Shown here in pieces: positions 17,049-26,216 of a stretch of DNA of 64,000 nucleotides. Within the stretch, counting starts at the first letter, position 1. Each line of letters opens with the position of its first letter. The DNA comes from Streptomyces alfalfae. GTDB lineage: Bacteria; Actinomycetota; Actinomycetes; Streptomycetales; Streptomycetaceae. Under the pieces are notes generated by a model. That model was not told where the DNA came from and did no database searches. It saw nothing but the letters and a program-made list of their open reading frames with translations. The position numbers were made by a program, and so were the translations under genes. Location of the stretch: contig NZ_QEXM01000022.1 of the NCBI RefSeq assembly GCF_004127445.1, positions 124,001 through 188,000 on the forward strand, given 5' to 3'.

Positions 17049-18791
17049 GTGGGGGCTCCGGGGAACAGCGGAGGGTTTGTGGGCAAGCGGAGGCGCGCCA
17101 GCGAGCGCAAGGGCGTCGGCGTCAAGAACGGCAGAGTGCACCCCGTCGTGCTGGGCGGGGCGGCGGCCGTCGTCGTGTGCGGGGTGGGGGCCGCGGCGTT
17201 CGCGCTCTCCGGCGGGGCGGACGGGTCGGGTGCCGACGGGAAGCAGGTGGCCACGGGGCCGCCGACAGCGGCGGAGGTCCGTACGACCGCCCGGGAGTTC
17301 CTCGCGGCGTGGGCCGAGGGGGACGTGGCCGGGGCGGCGGCGCTGACGGACGACCGGGCGGCGGCCGAGAAGGCCCTGACCTCGTTCCGCGAGGACGGGC
17401 ACTTCGCGGACACCAGGCTGACCCCGGGCAAGCGGTCGGGCGCCGACGTGCCGTTCAAGGCGGCGGCCACCGTCGCGTACAAGGGCAGGAGCAAGCCCTT
17501 CGCCTACGAGTCCGAGCTGACGGTGGTCCGCAGGAAGAGCGACGGCAGGACGCTGGTCGGCTGGCGGCCCTCCGTGGTGCACCCCGCGCTGAAGGAGGGC
17601 GACCGCCTGGTCACGGGCGAGGCGGGCGACCCGCCGATCAAGGCCGTGGACCGGGAGGGCGGCGAGCTGACGGCGGCCGAGTACCCCTCGCTCGGCACGG
17701 TCCTCGACGGGCTGCGGGAGCGGTACGGCAAGGAGGCGGGCGGCAAGGCGGGCGTCGAGCTGCGGGTGGTGCGGGCGGACGAGAAGAAGTCCGCCGAGGC
17801 CGGTTCGGCGAAGGCGGGGGAGGACGACGCTGAGTCGACGCCCGACAAGACGCTCCTGACGCTCTCGCCCGGCACTCCCGGCACGCTGAAGACCACGTTC
17901 AGCCCCTCGCTCCAGGCCGCGGCCGAGCGGGAGACGGCCAAGCGGCAGCGGGCGTCGGTCGTGGTCGTCAAGCCGAGCACCGGCGAGATCCTGGCCGCCG
18001 CCAACTCCGACCCCGCGGGTTTCAACGTGGCGTTCCAGGGGTCGCTCGCGCCCGGCTCCACGATGAAGGTGGTCAGCGCGTCGATGCTCCTGGAGAAGAA
18101 GCTCGCGGGGGTCGACAAGAAGCACCCGTGCCCCAAGTACTCGACGTACGGGGGCTGGAAGTTCCAGAACGACGACAAGTTCCAGATAAAGAACGGCACG
18201 TTCAAGGCGAGCTTCGCGCGCTCCTGCAACACGGCGTTCATCAGCCGGGCCGAGAAGCTGGAGAACGACTCCCTGACCAGGCAGGCCCAGGACGTCTTCG
18301 GGCTCGGCCGTGACGACTGGTCGATCGGCGTGCCGACCTTCGACGGCGCGGTGCCGGTGCAGAGCGACGCCCAGATGGCCGCCTCGCTGATCGGGCAGGG
18401 CGGGGTGCGGATGAACCCGCTGAACATGGCGTCGGTGGCGGCGACGGTGAAGTCCGGCGCCTTCAAGCAGCCCTACCTGGTCTCGCCCGACGTCGACGAC
18501 CGCGAGCTGGCGACGGCGCCGCGCAAGATGTCCGGCGCCACGCTCTCGGGGCTGCGGGAGCTCATGCACTACACGGCGGTGGCCGGCACGGCGGCCAAGC
18601 CGATGGCGGGCCTCGGCTCCGACACGGGCGCCAAGACCGGCTCGGCGGAGGTCGACGGCCAGAAGAAGCCCAACGGCTGGTTCACCGCGTACCGGGGCGA
18701 CCTGGCGTCGGCGGCGGTCGTCCAGCAGGGCGGCCACGGCGGCGACTCGGCGGGGCCGCTGGTGCGGGCGATGCTGCTGGCCGGGAAGTGA
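17049..18791 (+). CDS. Penicillin-binding transpeptidase, paralogue of preceding gene
   Basis: A 580-residue PBP with the same architecture as its upstream neighbour: signal anchor (about 30-55), NTF2-like domain (FLAAWAEGDVAGAA), and transpeptidase domain with STMK (PGSTMKVV), SCN (RSCNTAFI) and KTGS (GAKTGSAEV). An extra Lys/Glu-rich insert (about residues 240-275) separates the domains. GTG 17049 has GGAG 6 bases upstream. GTG 17079 is an alternative start with GGAGGG only 3-4 bases away. The tandem pair probably arose by local duplication and belongs to the ancestral Streptomyces pmt-PBP-PBP-ssgE neighbourhood. Confidence 0.92.
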   Translation: MGAPGNSGGFVGKRRRASERKGVGVKNGRVHPVVLGGAAAVVVCGVGAAAFALSGGADGSGADGKQVATGPPTAAEVRTTAREFLAAWAEGDVAGAAALTDDRAAAEKALTSFREDGHFADTRLTPGKRSGADVPFKAAATVAYKGRSKPFAYESELTVVRRKSDGRTLVGWRPSVVHPALKEGDRLVTGEAGDPPIKAVDREGGELTAAEYPSLGTVLDGLRERYGKEAGGKAGVELRVVRADEKKSAEAGSAKAGEDDAESTPDKTLLTLSPGTPGTLKTTFSPSLQAAAERETAKRQRASVVVVKPSTGEILAAANSDPAGFNVAFQGSLAPGSTMKVVSASMLLEKKLAGVDKKHPCPKYSTYGGWKFQNDDKFQIKNGTFKASFARSCNTAFISRAEKLENDSLTRQAQDVFGLGRDDWSIGVPTFDGAVPVQSDAQMAASLIGQGGVRMNPLNMASVAATVKSGAFKQPYLVSPDVDDRELATAPRKMSGATLSGLRELMHYTAVAGTAAKPMAGLGSDTGAKTGSAEVDGQKKPNGWFTAYRGDLASAAVVQQGGHGGDSAGPLVRAMLLAGK

Positions 18792-18866
18792 GGGCGCGGA
18801 CCGCCGCGTCCGCTCCGCGGATACGAGGTCGCGTGGCCCGTACACGTACGGCTAGCGTGCGGGGGC

Positions 18867-19415
18867 ATGAGCACTACTGCCCCTGAACCGGCCGAGTCCT
18901 GCGGCCCCGTCGAGCCGTCCGCGCCCGCCGAGTCCGCGGCGCACCCCCGTTTCGCCGCCGCCCTGCGGGAACTGGGCCTGGCCGAACTGCTCGGCCGGGT
19001 CCGCCGCTTCCCCGAGCGGACGCGTACCGCCCAGGAGGCGGCGGCCGCCGTCGGCTGTGAGCTGAGCCAGATCTGCAAGTCCCTGATCTTCGCGGCGGAC
19101 GGCATGCCGGTCCTGGTCCTGATGGACGGCGCGTCCCGCGTCGACCTGGAACTCGTCCGCGCGGAACTGGGCGCGGAGAAGGTCACGCGGGCCAAGGCGG
19201 ACGTGGTCAAGGAGACGACGGGGTACACGATCGGCGGCGTGCCGCCCTTCGGCCACGTGAACCGCACACGGGTCCTCGCCGACCGCTCGCTCCTCGCCCA
19301 CGACGAGGTGTGGGCGGCCGCCGGCACCCCGTACGCGGTCTTCCCCACCACCCCCGAGGCGCTGATCGCCCACGCGGGCGCCACGCTGGTGGACGTGCGC
19401 GAGACGTCCGAGTGA
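18867..19415 (+). CDS. YbaK/EbsC family aminoacyl-tRNA deacylase
   Basis: A 182-residue protein of the INS-like editing superfamily, which hydrolyses mischarged tRNAs such as Cys-tRNA(Pro). The pattern is typical: 'RTAQEAAAAVGCELSQICKSLIF' at about 50-72 with the conserved catalytic Lys in CKSL, then LVLMDGASRVD and the glycine-rich 'YTIGGVPPFGH' substrate loop (about 118-128). The stop codon overlaps the start of the EamA gene (GTGA), so both are likely translated from one message. Confidence 0.88.
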   Translation: MSTTAPEPAESCGPVEPSAPAESAAHPRFAAALRELGLAELLGRVRRFPERTRTAQEAAAAVGCELSQICKSLIFAADGMPVLVLMDGASRVDLELVRAELGAEKVTRAKADVVKETTGYTIGGVPPFGHVNRTRVLADRSLLAHDEVWAAAGTPYAVFPTTPEALIAHAGATLVDVRETSE

Positions 19416-20263
19416 CCCCCGTCGTGGCGTCGGCGGTGCTGCTGGCCGCCGTGACGCACGCGTGCTGGAACGCGATAGCCCACCACATCACCGACAAGCT
19501 CGTCGGCTTCACGCTGATCTCCGGCGGCGGTCTGCTGATCGGCGCCCTCCTCACCCCCTTCGTCCCGCTCCCGGCGGCCGGCGCCTGGCCGTACCTGCTC
19601 CTCTCGGCGGCCGTGCACGTCGGCTACTACGCCCTGCTGATGCGCTCGTTCAAGCTGGGCGACTTCGGCCAGGCGTACCCCATCGCGCGGGGCACGGCCC
19701 CGCTGGTCGTCACCGTCCTCGCGGCGGTCTTCGCGGGCGAGATCCCGGACGGCTGGCAGGCGGCGGGCGTGGCGGTCTCGTGCGCGGGCCTGACGGGCCT
19801 CGCGCTGTGGGGCATACGGGGTTCGGGGCGCCGCCCCGACTGGGCGGCGCTCACCGCGGCCCTGGCCACGGGCGTCTCGATCGCCGCGTACACGGTGGTG
19901 GACGGCCTCGGCGTCCGCGCCTCGGGTTCCTCGATGGGCTACATCGCGTGGCTGATGATCCTGGAGGGCCTGGCGATCCCGCTGTACGCGGCGTGGCGCT
20001 GGCGCGGCCAACTGCTCCCCCGCCTCCGCCCGTTCGCGGCGGTGGGCCTCCTGGGCGCGGCGCTCTCGGTGGCGGCCTACGGCCTGGTCCTCTGGGCCCA
20101 GACCAGAGCGGAACTGGCCCCGATCTCCGCCCTCCGGGAATCCTCGATCATCGTCGGCGCGGCGATAGGCGCGATCTTCTTCAAGGAACGCTTCGGGGCC
20201 CCGAGGCTGGTGGCGGCGGGCCTGATGGTGGCAGGCATCGGCTTGATGCTCCACGCGGGCTAG
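19412..20263 (+). CDS. EamA/DMT family membrane transporter
   Basis: A 283-residue protein with about ten transmembrane helices arranged as two EamA repeats. GTG 19412 is chosen because it overlaps the upstream stop codon in the GTGA arrangement and gives the expected hydrophobic N-terminus (VTPVVASAVLLAAVTHACWN). The second repeat includes 'ALRESSIIVGAAIGAIFFKE', the typical DMT C-terminal signature. The substrate is unknown; relatives export metabolites or drugs. Confidence 0.88.
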   Translation: MTPVVASAVLLAAVTHACWNAIAHHITDKLVGFTLISGGGLLIGALLTPFVPLPAAGAWPYLLLSAAVHVGYYALLMRSFKLGDFGQAYPIARGTAPLVVTVLAAVFAGEIPDGWQAAGVAVSCAGLTGLALWGIRGSGRRPDWAALTAALATGVSIAAYTVVDGLGVRASGSSMGYIAWLMILEGLAIPLYAAWRWRGQLLPRLRPFAAVGLLGAALSVAAYGLVLWAQTRAELAPISALRESSIIVGAAIGAIFFKERFGAPRLVAAGLMVAGIGLMLHAG

Positions 20264-20304
20264 CCGCCGCCCGGCGCGGGGCAGGCCCGGCTTCGCTGCC
20301 CGGC

Positions 20305-20328
20305 GGGGCGGCGCCGCGCAGCCGCCCC
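20305..20328. terminator. Bidirectional hairpin between convergent genes
   Basis: GGGGCGGC (20305-20312) pairs with GCCGCCCC (20321-20328) across 8 bases. It lies between the convergent EamA gene and the PadR-partner gene. Confidence 0.55.
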
Positions 20329-20332
20329 GGGG

Positions 20333-20995
20333 TCAGCCGCGTACCGGCTTCGTGAGGTTCAGGCCGACGCAGCGGCGGCATGCCCGGGCCGAGGTCGCCA
20401 CGATCGCGTGGGTGGCCGCGGACAGGATGCCCGCCGCCGCCAGGAGGGGCCAGTTCGTGGCGAGGGCCGCGGCGACCGTCAGGCACAGGGTCGCCACCGC
20501 CATGGCCGCGCTCGCCGTCGTGCCCGCCCAGGCCACCGCCAGCGGCAGGCGGTGCGGGGTGGGCAGGCGGCGGGCGAGGGTGCCCGTGGCCGCCAGGGTC
20601 GCCGCGGCGAGCATCGCCGCCGCCGTCGCGATCAGGGCCAGGTGCGCCGCCAGCGCCTGCCAGGGGGTGTCGCCCGCGCGGGACAGGTGCCAGCAGGCGA
20701 GCAGGAAGGGCGCGGTCAGCGCGACCGTGCGGGCGGTGTGCCGCGCCTGAGCGATGGTCAGTTCGTGCTGGCAGGCGGGGGCCAGGGCCTCGACCGTGCC
20801 GAACTCCCGTACCGCCAGGCGGGCCGCCTCCTCCTCGCTCGCACCGTCCTCGGCGTGCGCCGCCGCCGTGTCGAGCAGGCCGCCCCGCATCTCCTCCACC
20901 AGGCGGGACTTGGCCTTCGCCGGGCCGTGCAGCGCCGCCGTCAGCTCGCTCACGTACTCCTCGACCGGGTCGGGCCGCCGCGTCGCCGTGCTCAT
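20333..20995 (-). CDS. PadR-associated membrane protein (HAAS/permease-prefix-like)
   Basis: A 220-residue protein starting at ATG 20995, which overlaps the stop of the PadR gene (ATGA). The N-terminal cytoplasmic 90 residues ('VEEYVSELTAALHGPAKAKSRLVEEMRGGLLDTA' region with 'EEEAARLAVREFG') match the HAAS/permease-prefix signalling helical module commonly paired with PadR regulators. Four hydrophobic segments follow (about 95-215). The role is probably membrane-linked modulation of PadR or of an unknown transport process. Confidence 0.75.
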   Translation of the reverse strand: MSTATRRPDPVEEYVSELTAALHGPAKAKSRLVEEMRGGLLDTAAAHAEDGASEEEAARLAVREFGTVEALAPACQHELTIAQARHTARTVALTAPFLLACWHLSRAGDTPWQALAAHLALIATAAAMLAAATLAATGTLARRLPTPHRLPLAVAWAGTTASAAMAVATLCLTVAAALATNWPLLAAAGILSAATHAIVATSARACRRCVGLNLTKPVRG

Positions 20996-21339
20996 GTGGC
21001 GAGCCCCGGCCGCTGCGGGCCCGGGTTCAGTACCGCGCCGATCGCCGCCGTGAACTCCGTCCACGCCGCCCGCTCCCCGGCCAGCGTCGCCCGCCCCGCG
21101 TCGGTGAGTTCGTACGCCCGGCGCCGCCGCTCCCCCGCCGCCGACTCCCAGCTGCTGCTCAGCAGGCCCAGCCGCTCCAGGCGGTTCAACGCCGGATAGA
21201 TCGTGCCCGTGCGCAGTTCGAGCGCGCCGCCGCTGCGGCGCTGCACCGCCGCGATGATCGCGTAGCCGTGCAGCGGGCCGGGTTCGAGCACCGCCAGCAA
21301 CAGTCCGTCGAGGTGCCCTCGCACCGCATCCGCCTTCAT
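20992..21339 (-). CDS. PadR family transcriptional regulator
   Basis: A 115-residue winged-helix regulator. ATG 21339 gives MKADAVRGHLDGLLLAVLEP, the standard PadR N-terminus; an upstream start is possible but would overlap the palindrome. The DNA-binding region includes 'GPLHGYAIIAAVQRRSGG' and 'TGTIYPALNRLERLGLL' (recognition helix), then the beta-wing RRRRAYELTDAGRA. It is the first gene of a two-gene operon with the membrane protein downstream. A 13-bp palindrome directly upstream is its likely operator. Confidence 0.9.
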   Translation of the reverse strand: MKADAVRGHLDGLLLAVLEPGPLHGYAIIAAVQRRSGGALELRTGTIYPALNRLERLGLLSSSWESAAGERRRRAYELTDAGRATLAGERAAWTEFTAAIGAVLNPGPQRPGLAT

Positions 21340-21341
21340 GA

Positions 21342-21354
21342 GTAGGCAGCCTAC
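21342..21354. promoter_or_regulatory. Candidate PadR operator
   Basis: GTAGGC-A-GCCTAC is a perfect 13-bp palindrome placed 2 bases upstream of the padR start. A GTAGGCAG half-site recurs at about 21366. Its position suggests autorepression. Confidence 0.6.
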
Positions 21355-21458
21355 ACAACGCACCCGTAGGCAGTGTATGTATTGGTGGCCAACATATGCG
21401 GCGGCGCATCTCGTGCCTCCGCCATGCGCCCATGCGCACGTCCCGCCCGGAGGGCCCC

Positions 21459-21917
21459 GTGACCAAGCTGCTCCTGTCCGTCCACGTGCTCGTGGCGATC
21501 CTCGCCGTCGGGTCGATCACCGTGGCCGCGTCGATGTTCCCGCGCTACGCGCTCCAGGCGCTGGACGGCCGAAGCGACCGGGCCGCCGGGGTCGCCGCGC
21601 TGCTGCACCGCGTCTGCCGCGGCTACGCGACGGCCGGCATCGCCGTGCCCGTCTTCGGGATCGCCACCGCCGCCCAGCTGGGCGTGCTCGGCGACGCCTG
21701 GCTCATCACCTCGCTGATCCTGACCGCGCTCGCCGCGGGCCTGCTGGCCATGACGATCCTGCCCGGCCAGCGGCTCCTGCTCGACGCGGGCGTGGACACC
21801 GGCGCCGCCCGCGCGACGGCCTCCCGGCTGACCATGCTCACCGGGGTCTTCAACGTGCTGTGGGCGACCGTCACCGTGCTGATGATCGTCCGGCCCGGCT
21901 CCACGACGGGGGTGTGA
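21459..21917 (+). CDS. Small integral membrane protein (DUF2269-like)
   Basis: A 152-residue protein with four predicted transmembrane helices. GTG 21459 is preferred: GGAGGG lies 4 bases upstream and the protein then begins VTKLLLSVHVLVAILAVGS, a natural first helix. The pattern (helix 1, short loop with Arg/Tyr, 'FGIATAAQLGVLGDAWL') resembles DUF2269 proteins. It is divergent from padR and overlaps the next gene (GTGTGA), so the two are coupled. The function is unknown. Confidence 0.75.
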   Translation: MTKLLLSVHVLVAILAVGSITVAASMFPRYALQALDGRSDRAAGVAALLHRVCRGYATAGIAVPVFGIATAAQLGVLGDAWLITSLILTALAAGLLAMTILPGQRLLLDAGVDTGAARATASRLTMLTGVFNVLWATVTVLMIVRPGSTTGV

Positions 21918-22216
21918 GCACCATGCGTACGCTCCGCGCCGCCGCCGCCGTCGAGACCGCCTCGCTCGCCCTGTTGCTGCTCAACCTCGCGACCGTCCAC
22001 GCGCCGGCCGCCTCCGCGGCCCTCGGCCCGCTGCACGGCACCGCCTATCTGGTCACCATCGCGGCCACCTGGACGCTCCGGGACGTCGCGCCGAACGCCC
22101 GGTGGCTCTCCCTCGTGCCGGGCGTGGGCGGGCTGCTCGTCCTGCGGCGGGTCAGGCCCGGCCCGCGGCGGTCCGCAGCGCCCGCACCAGCGCCTGGGCA
22201 CGGGGATCGGCCGTGA
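21914..22216 (+). CDS. Small membrane protein (DUF3817-like)
   Basis: A 100-residue protein with three hydrophobic segments. It starts at GTG 21914 (overlapping the previous stop) or ATG 21923. 'VETASLALLLLNLATVH' and 'LGPLHGTAYLVTIAA' fit the small DUF3817 integral membrane family. The last 65 bases overlap the 3' end of the convergent serine hydrolase gene, so the Pro/Ala/Arg-rich C-terminus is probably unconstrained. Confidence 0.65.
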   Translation: MSTMRTLRAAAAVETASLALLLLNLATVHAPAASAALGPLHGTAYLVTIAATWTLRDVAPNARWLSLVPGVGGLLVLRRVRPGPRRSAAPAPAPGHGDRP

Positions 22217-23420
22217 CCCCCTTGGCCATGCCGTTGGTGACGTAGCCGAAGGCGAGGCCCGACTCCGGGTCCGCGAAGCCGAGGGCGCCGCCGCTGCCGG
22301 GGTGGCCGAAGGACCCGGGGGCCAGGAGCGGGGAGGCGCCGCCGTGCAGCATGTAGCCGAGGCCGAAGCGGGTGGGGACGACCAGGACGCGGTCGGGGCC
22401 CGCGGACTCCTCGGCGCGGGCCAGTTCGACCGTCTCCGGCGTGAACAGCCGCCCGCGCCCGTCCACTTCACCGATCAGCGAGGCGTAGAAGCGGGCGAGC
22501 CCCTCCGCCGTGGCGATCCCGTTGGCACCCGGCAGGGCCGCCGCCCGGTAGGCCGGGTCGTTCTCGTCGGGGCGGGTCAGCTCCCCGCTCCCGGTGGCCG
22601 CGGTGACCGCCCCGTAGGCGCGGCGGGTCAGGGAGTCCGGGTCGGCGTACGCCTCCGCCACGTTCCGCCGCGGCCGTACCCGCAGGCCGCCCGCCGGGGC
22701 CGGCGGTTCGATGCCGCCCACCCGGCCGGCCCGCGCCGCCTCCGCGTCCGGCAGCCCGACCCACAGGTCGAGGCCGAGCGGCCGGGCGATCTCGGCCGCG
22801 ATCCACTCCCCCACCGCCTGCCCGGTCACGCGCCGCACCGTCTCACCGATGAGCCAGCTGTAGGTCTGGGCGTGGTAGCCGTGGTCGGCGCCCGGCTCCC
22901 AGAACGGGGCCTGCGCCGCGACCACCGCCGCCGCGAGGTCCGGGTCCAATGCCTCGGCCGGGGTCAGCGGGTGGTCGAGGGCGGGCACTCCGGCGCGGTG
23001 CGCGAGCAGGTGCCGGACCAGGGCGCGGTCCTTGCCGCGCGCCTTGAACTCCGGCCAGTGGGCGGCGACCGGGGCGTCCAGGTCGAGTTCGCCGCGCTGG
23101 TGCAGCAGGAGCAGCGTGGCCGCCGCCACGCCCTTGGTCGCCGAGCGGATGATCTGCGCGGTGCCGCGCTCCCACGGGGCGTCCCCGGCCGCCGGGTCCC
23201 CGTCGACGTCCTTCGCGCCGCCCCACAGGTCGACGACCTTGCGCCCGTCGCGGTAGACCGTGACGGCGGCGCCGCGCTCCCCGCGGTCGGCGAAGTTGCG
23301 CACGAAGGCGTCCCTGACCGGTTCGAACCCGTCGCCCACCGTGCCGTGCACGCCCGCGCCCGGGGAGCTCACCGCCTCCGCGCCGCGCACCCGTTCCGTA
23401 CCGCCCCTCATGTCATCCAT
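22152..23420 (-). CDS. Serine hydrolase of the beta-lactamase class C/EstB family
   Basis: A 422-residue cytoplasmic-looking serine beta-lactamase-fold hydrolase. The nucleophile motif SxxK is SATK within IIRSATKGVAAATLLLL (about residues 92-108). The second motif is Tyr-Ser in HAQTYSWLIGE (about 190), and a Gly-rich FGHPGSGGALGF motif near the C-terminus occupies the third-box position. Family members act as esterases or peptidases rather than true beta-lactamases; the substrate is unknown. No signal peptide is visible. Confidence 0.9.
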   Translation of the reverse strand: MDDMRGGTERVRGAEAVSSPGAGVHGTVGDGFEPVRDAFVRNFADRGERGAAVTVYRDGRKVVDLWGGAKDVDGDPAAGDAPWERGTAQIIRSATKGVAAATLLLLHQRGELDLDAPVAAHWPEFKARGKDRALVRHLLAHRAGVPALDHPLTPAEALDPDLAAAVVAAQAPFWEPGADHGYHAQTYSWLIGETVRRVTGQAVGEWIAAEIARPLGLDLWVGLPDAEAARAGRVGGIEPPAPAGGLRVRPRRNVAEAYADPDSLTRRAYGAVTAATGSGELTRPDENDPAYRAAALPGANGIATAEGLARFYASLIGEVDGRGRLFTPETVELARAEESAGPDRVLVVPTRFGLGYMLHGGASPLLAPGSFGHPGSGGALGFADPESGLAFGYVTNGMAKGVTADPRAQALVRALRTAAGRA

Positions 23421-23605
23421 GTCCAGGGCAACAGCCGCCCCGCACCACCGATTCCCTCCCCTTCCACCCCCGTCGTCTTCGGATCGAAGCCGTAGACGGC
23501 GATCGCGTCACTCTCGTCGAGGCGGTTCACCGTAAATATGGGACATTAGGTGAGGAAACAGAATAAAAAGCATGCCAGAGGAACGCCCCGTCGAGGAGCC
23601 CAGCG

Positions 23606-23950
23606 ATGTCCGCAGTCGAGCAGTACACACGCGCCCATCTCGTCACGGACTCCTCCGAGGGCCATCGCGCCGTCCCCGTCCTGCTGCGGTACGACGCGGA
23701 GGCCGACCCGCACGCGGTGCGGATCGGCCTCCCCGGCGGCCACGAGTGGACCTTCGCCCGGCAGGTGCTCGAACAGGGCCTCCGGGCCCCCGTCACCGCC
23801 GGTGACGTGCACATCTGGCCCTGTGGCCGGGTCCAGACGGTCGTGGAACACCGCGCGGGCGACGGGGTGACGGTCGTCCAGTTCGACGCGTCGGCGCTCA
23901 TCCGCTTCCTGCGCCGCACCTACGCGGCCGTCACCCCGGTCGCCCGCTGA
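23606..23950 (+). CDS. ssgE: SsgA-like sporulation/cell-division protein
   Basis: A 114-residue SALP family protein unique to sporulating actinobacteria. The typical fold sequence is seen: 'VPVLLRYDAEADPHAVRIGL', EWTFARQVLEQGL, 'DVHIWPCG' and VVQFDASALIRFLRRTYAAV. A GAGGAG ribosome site lies 8 bases upstream of ATG 23606. In S. coelicolor ssgE lies next to a pair of PBP genes downstream of pmt. The same neighbourhood here supports the ssgE name, though paralogue identity by sequence was not tested. SsgE is linked to spore maturation and separation. Confidence 0.85.
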   Translation: MSAVEQYTRAHLVTDSSEGHRAVPVLLRYDAEADPHAVRIGLPGGHEWTFARQVLEQGLRAPVTAGDVHIWPCGRVQTVVEHRAGDGVTVVQFDASALIRFLRRTYAAVTPVAR

Positions 23951-23963
23951 GGGCCCGCGCCGG

Positions 23964-26216
23964 TCAGACGAGGGCCGCCTGCCGGTCGGCGTCCGGGTCC
24001 CGGTCGGCCGCCGTGCGCAGCCCCTCGCCCTCGACGTCGACGTTGGGCAGCGCCCGGTCCAGCCACCTCGGCAGCCACCACGCGCCCTTGCCGAGCAGCG
24101 CGAGGACGGCGGGCACGAGGGCCATGCGGACCACGAAGGCGTCGAAGAAGACCGCGATCGCGAGGCCGAAGCCGATCATCTTCACCATCTGCTCGCTGGA
24201 GCCGATGAAGCCCGCGAAGACCGCGATCATGATGACGGCCGCCGCCGAGACCACCCGGGCACCGTGCCGGAAGCCGGTCACGACCGCCTGGTCCGGCTGC
24301 TCCCCGTGGACGTACGCCTCGCGCATGCGGGTCACGAGGAACACCTCGTAGTCCATCGCGAGGCCGAAGACCACGCCCACCATGAAGATCGGCATCATCG
24401 ACATGACGGGTCCGGTCTGCTCCACGCCGAAGAGCGAGCCGAGCCAGCCCCACTGGAAGACCGCGACGACGGCGCCGAGGGCCGCGAGCACCGAGAGCAG
24501 GAACCCGAGGGCCGCCTTGAGCGGCACCAGGATCGAGCGGAAGACGACGATCAGGAGCAGGAACGCGAGGCCCACGACCAGTGCCAGGTAGGGCACGAGG
24601 GCGTCGTTGAGCTTCTGCGACACGTCGATGTTCATGGCCGTGGTGCCGGTGACCATGATCTCCGCGCCGGTGTCCGCGGTGATCCCGGGGCCCGCGTCGC
24701 GGATGGCGTGGACGAGGTTCTCGGTCTCGATGCCGCTGGGCTTGGAGGACGGCACGACGCTGATGATCGCGGTGTCGCCCGCCTTGGTGAGCATCGGCGG
24801 CGCCACGGCCCGGACGTCGTCGAGGCCGGAGATCGTCTTGGTGATGCGCTGGGCGGCGGCCTTCGGGTCCTTGGCGTCCTTGAGGTCGCCGACCACCATC
24901 AGAGGGCCGTTGGAGCCGGGGCCGAAGCCCTCGGAGACCAGGTCGTACGCCTTGCGTTGCGTGGTGGACGTCGGCTGCGCGCCGTCGTCGGGGAGACCGA
25001 GCTCCAGCTGGGCGACCGGCACGGCGGCGGCGCCGAGGCCCACGATGCCGACGAGCAGCACGGCGATCGGACGGCGCACCACGAAGCGGGCCCAGCGGGT
25101 GCCCATGTTGGGCTTCGCCCCACCGGGAGCACCGGGAGTCCCCGGAGCCTCGCCGGCCGCGGCGCCCTTCTTCCTGCCGCCGCCGAACAGCCTGCTCTTC
25201 GCACCCGTCGGCATGACCCGCTTGCCCGCGTACCCGAGCAGCGCCGGTATCAGGGTCAGCGCGATGAGCACGGCGATGACGACCGTGCCGGCCGCGGCGA
25301 AGCCCATCTTGGTGAGCATCGGGATGTTGACCACGGCGAGGCCGACGAGCGCGATGACCACGGTGAGCCCGGCGAAGACGACGGCCGAGCCCGCGGTGCC
25401 CACCGCACGGCCCGCGGCCTCCTCGCGCTCCCGTCCCTCGGCGAGTTCGCCGCGGTAGCGGGAGACGATGAAGAGGGCGTAGTCGATGCCGACCGCGAGG
25501 CCGATCATCATGGCGAGCGTCGAGGTGGTGGTGCCCAGGTCGAGGGCGTCGGCGAGCGCGGTGATCGCGGAGACGCCGATGCCGACGCCGATCAGCGCGG
25601 TGAGCAGCGGCAGACCCGCCGCGATCAGCGAGCCGAAGGTGATGACGAGGACGACCGCGGCGACGGCGATGCCGATGATCTCGGTGGACCCGGTCTCCGG
25701 CATGGCCTGGAGCGCGTCACCGCCGACCTCGACCGTGAGCCCGCTCTCGCGCGCCTCGTCGGTGGTCTTCTCCAGCGCGTCGCGGTCCTCGTCGGTCAGC
25801 TCCATGGAGGTGACCTTGTACGAGACGGAGGCGTACGCCGTGGCGCCGTCCTTGCTGACCGTCTTGGCCACGAAGGGGCTGTCCGCGCGGGCGACCTGGT
25901 CGGAGCCGGACTTCAGGGCGGCGACGGTCTTGTCGATCTCGGCCTTGTTGGCCGGGTCGGTCACCTTCTCGCCGTCCGGAGCCTTGAAGACGACGCGGGC
26001 GCTCGCGCCGTCGGCGCTCGCTTCGGGGGCCCGCTTCTCGAGGAGGTCGAAGGCCTTCTGGGCCTCCGTGCCGGGTATGGAGAAGCTGCTGGACGTGGCG
26101 GTGGGCGCGGACGCCGCGCCGACACCGGCGAGGGCCAGCAGCGCCACCCAGATCAGGGCGACGAAGTGCCGCCGCCGGAAGGCGAGTTTGCCGAGTTTGT
26201 AGAGGAACGTTGCCAC
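23964..26216 (-). CDS. MMPL/RND family membrane transporter
   Basis: A 750-residue protein with the RND-like two-fold design. One helix (about 13-35) and a large extracytoplasmic loop (about 36-190) are followed by a block of helices (about 195-345), then a Gly/Ala/Pro linker. A second single helix, a second loop (about 405-540) and a second helix block complete it. Motifs typical of MMPL proteins include GIDYALFIVSRYRGELAEG and the equivalent 'AMDYEVFLVTRMREAYVHG' (Asp-Tyr pairs for proton transfer). It probably exports lipids or hydrophobic compounds. A TetR gene is encoded just upstream in the same direction, so its expression is likely TetR controlled. Confidence 0.93.
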   Translation of the reverse strand: MATFLYKLGKLAFRRRHFVALIWVALLALAGVGAASAPTATSSSFSIPGTEAQKAFDLLEKRAPEASADGASARVVFKAPDGEKVTDPANKAEIDKTVAALKSGSDQVARADSPFVAKTVSKDGATAYASVSYKVTSMELTDEDRDALEKTTDEARESGLTVEVGGDALQAMPETGSTEIIGIAVAAVVLVITFGSLIAAGLPLLTALIGVGIGVSAITALADALDLGTTTSTLAMMIGLAVGIDYALFIVSRYRGELAEGREREEAAGRAVGTAGSAVVFAGLTVVIALVGLAVVNIPMLTKMGFAAAGTVVIAVLIALTLIPALLGYAGKRVMPTGAKSRLFGGGRKKGAAAGEAPGTPGAPGGAKPNMGTRWARFVVRRPIAVLLVGIVGLGAAAVPVAQLELGLPDDGAQPTSTTQRKAYDLVSEGFGPGSNGPLMVVGDLKDAKDPKAAAQRITKTISGLDDVRAVAPPMLTKAGDTAIISVVPSSKPSGIETENLVHAIRDAGPGITADTGAEIMVTGTTAMNIDVSQKLNDALVPYLALVVGLAFLLLIVVFRSILVPLKAALGFLLSVLAALGAVVAVFQWGWLGSLFGVEQTGPVMSMMPIFMVGVVFGLAMDYEVFLVTRMREAYVHGEQPDQAVVTGFRHGARVVSAAAVIMIAVFAGFIGSSEQMVKMIGFGLAIAVFFDAFVVRMALVPAVLALLGKGAWWLPRWLDRALPNVDVEGEGLRTAADRDPDADRQAALV

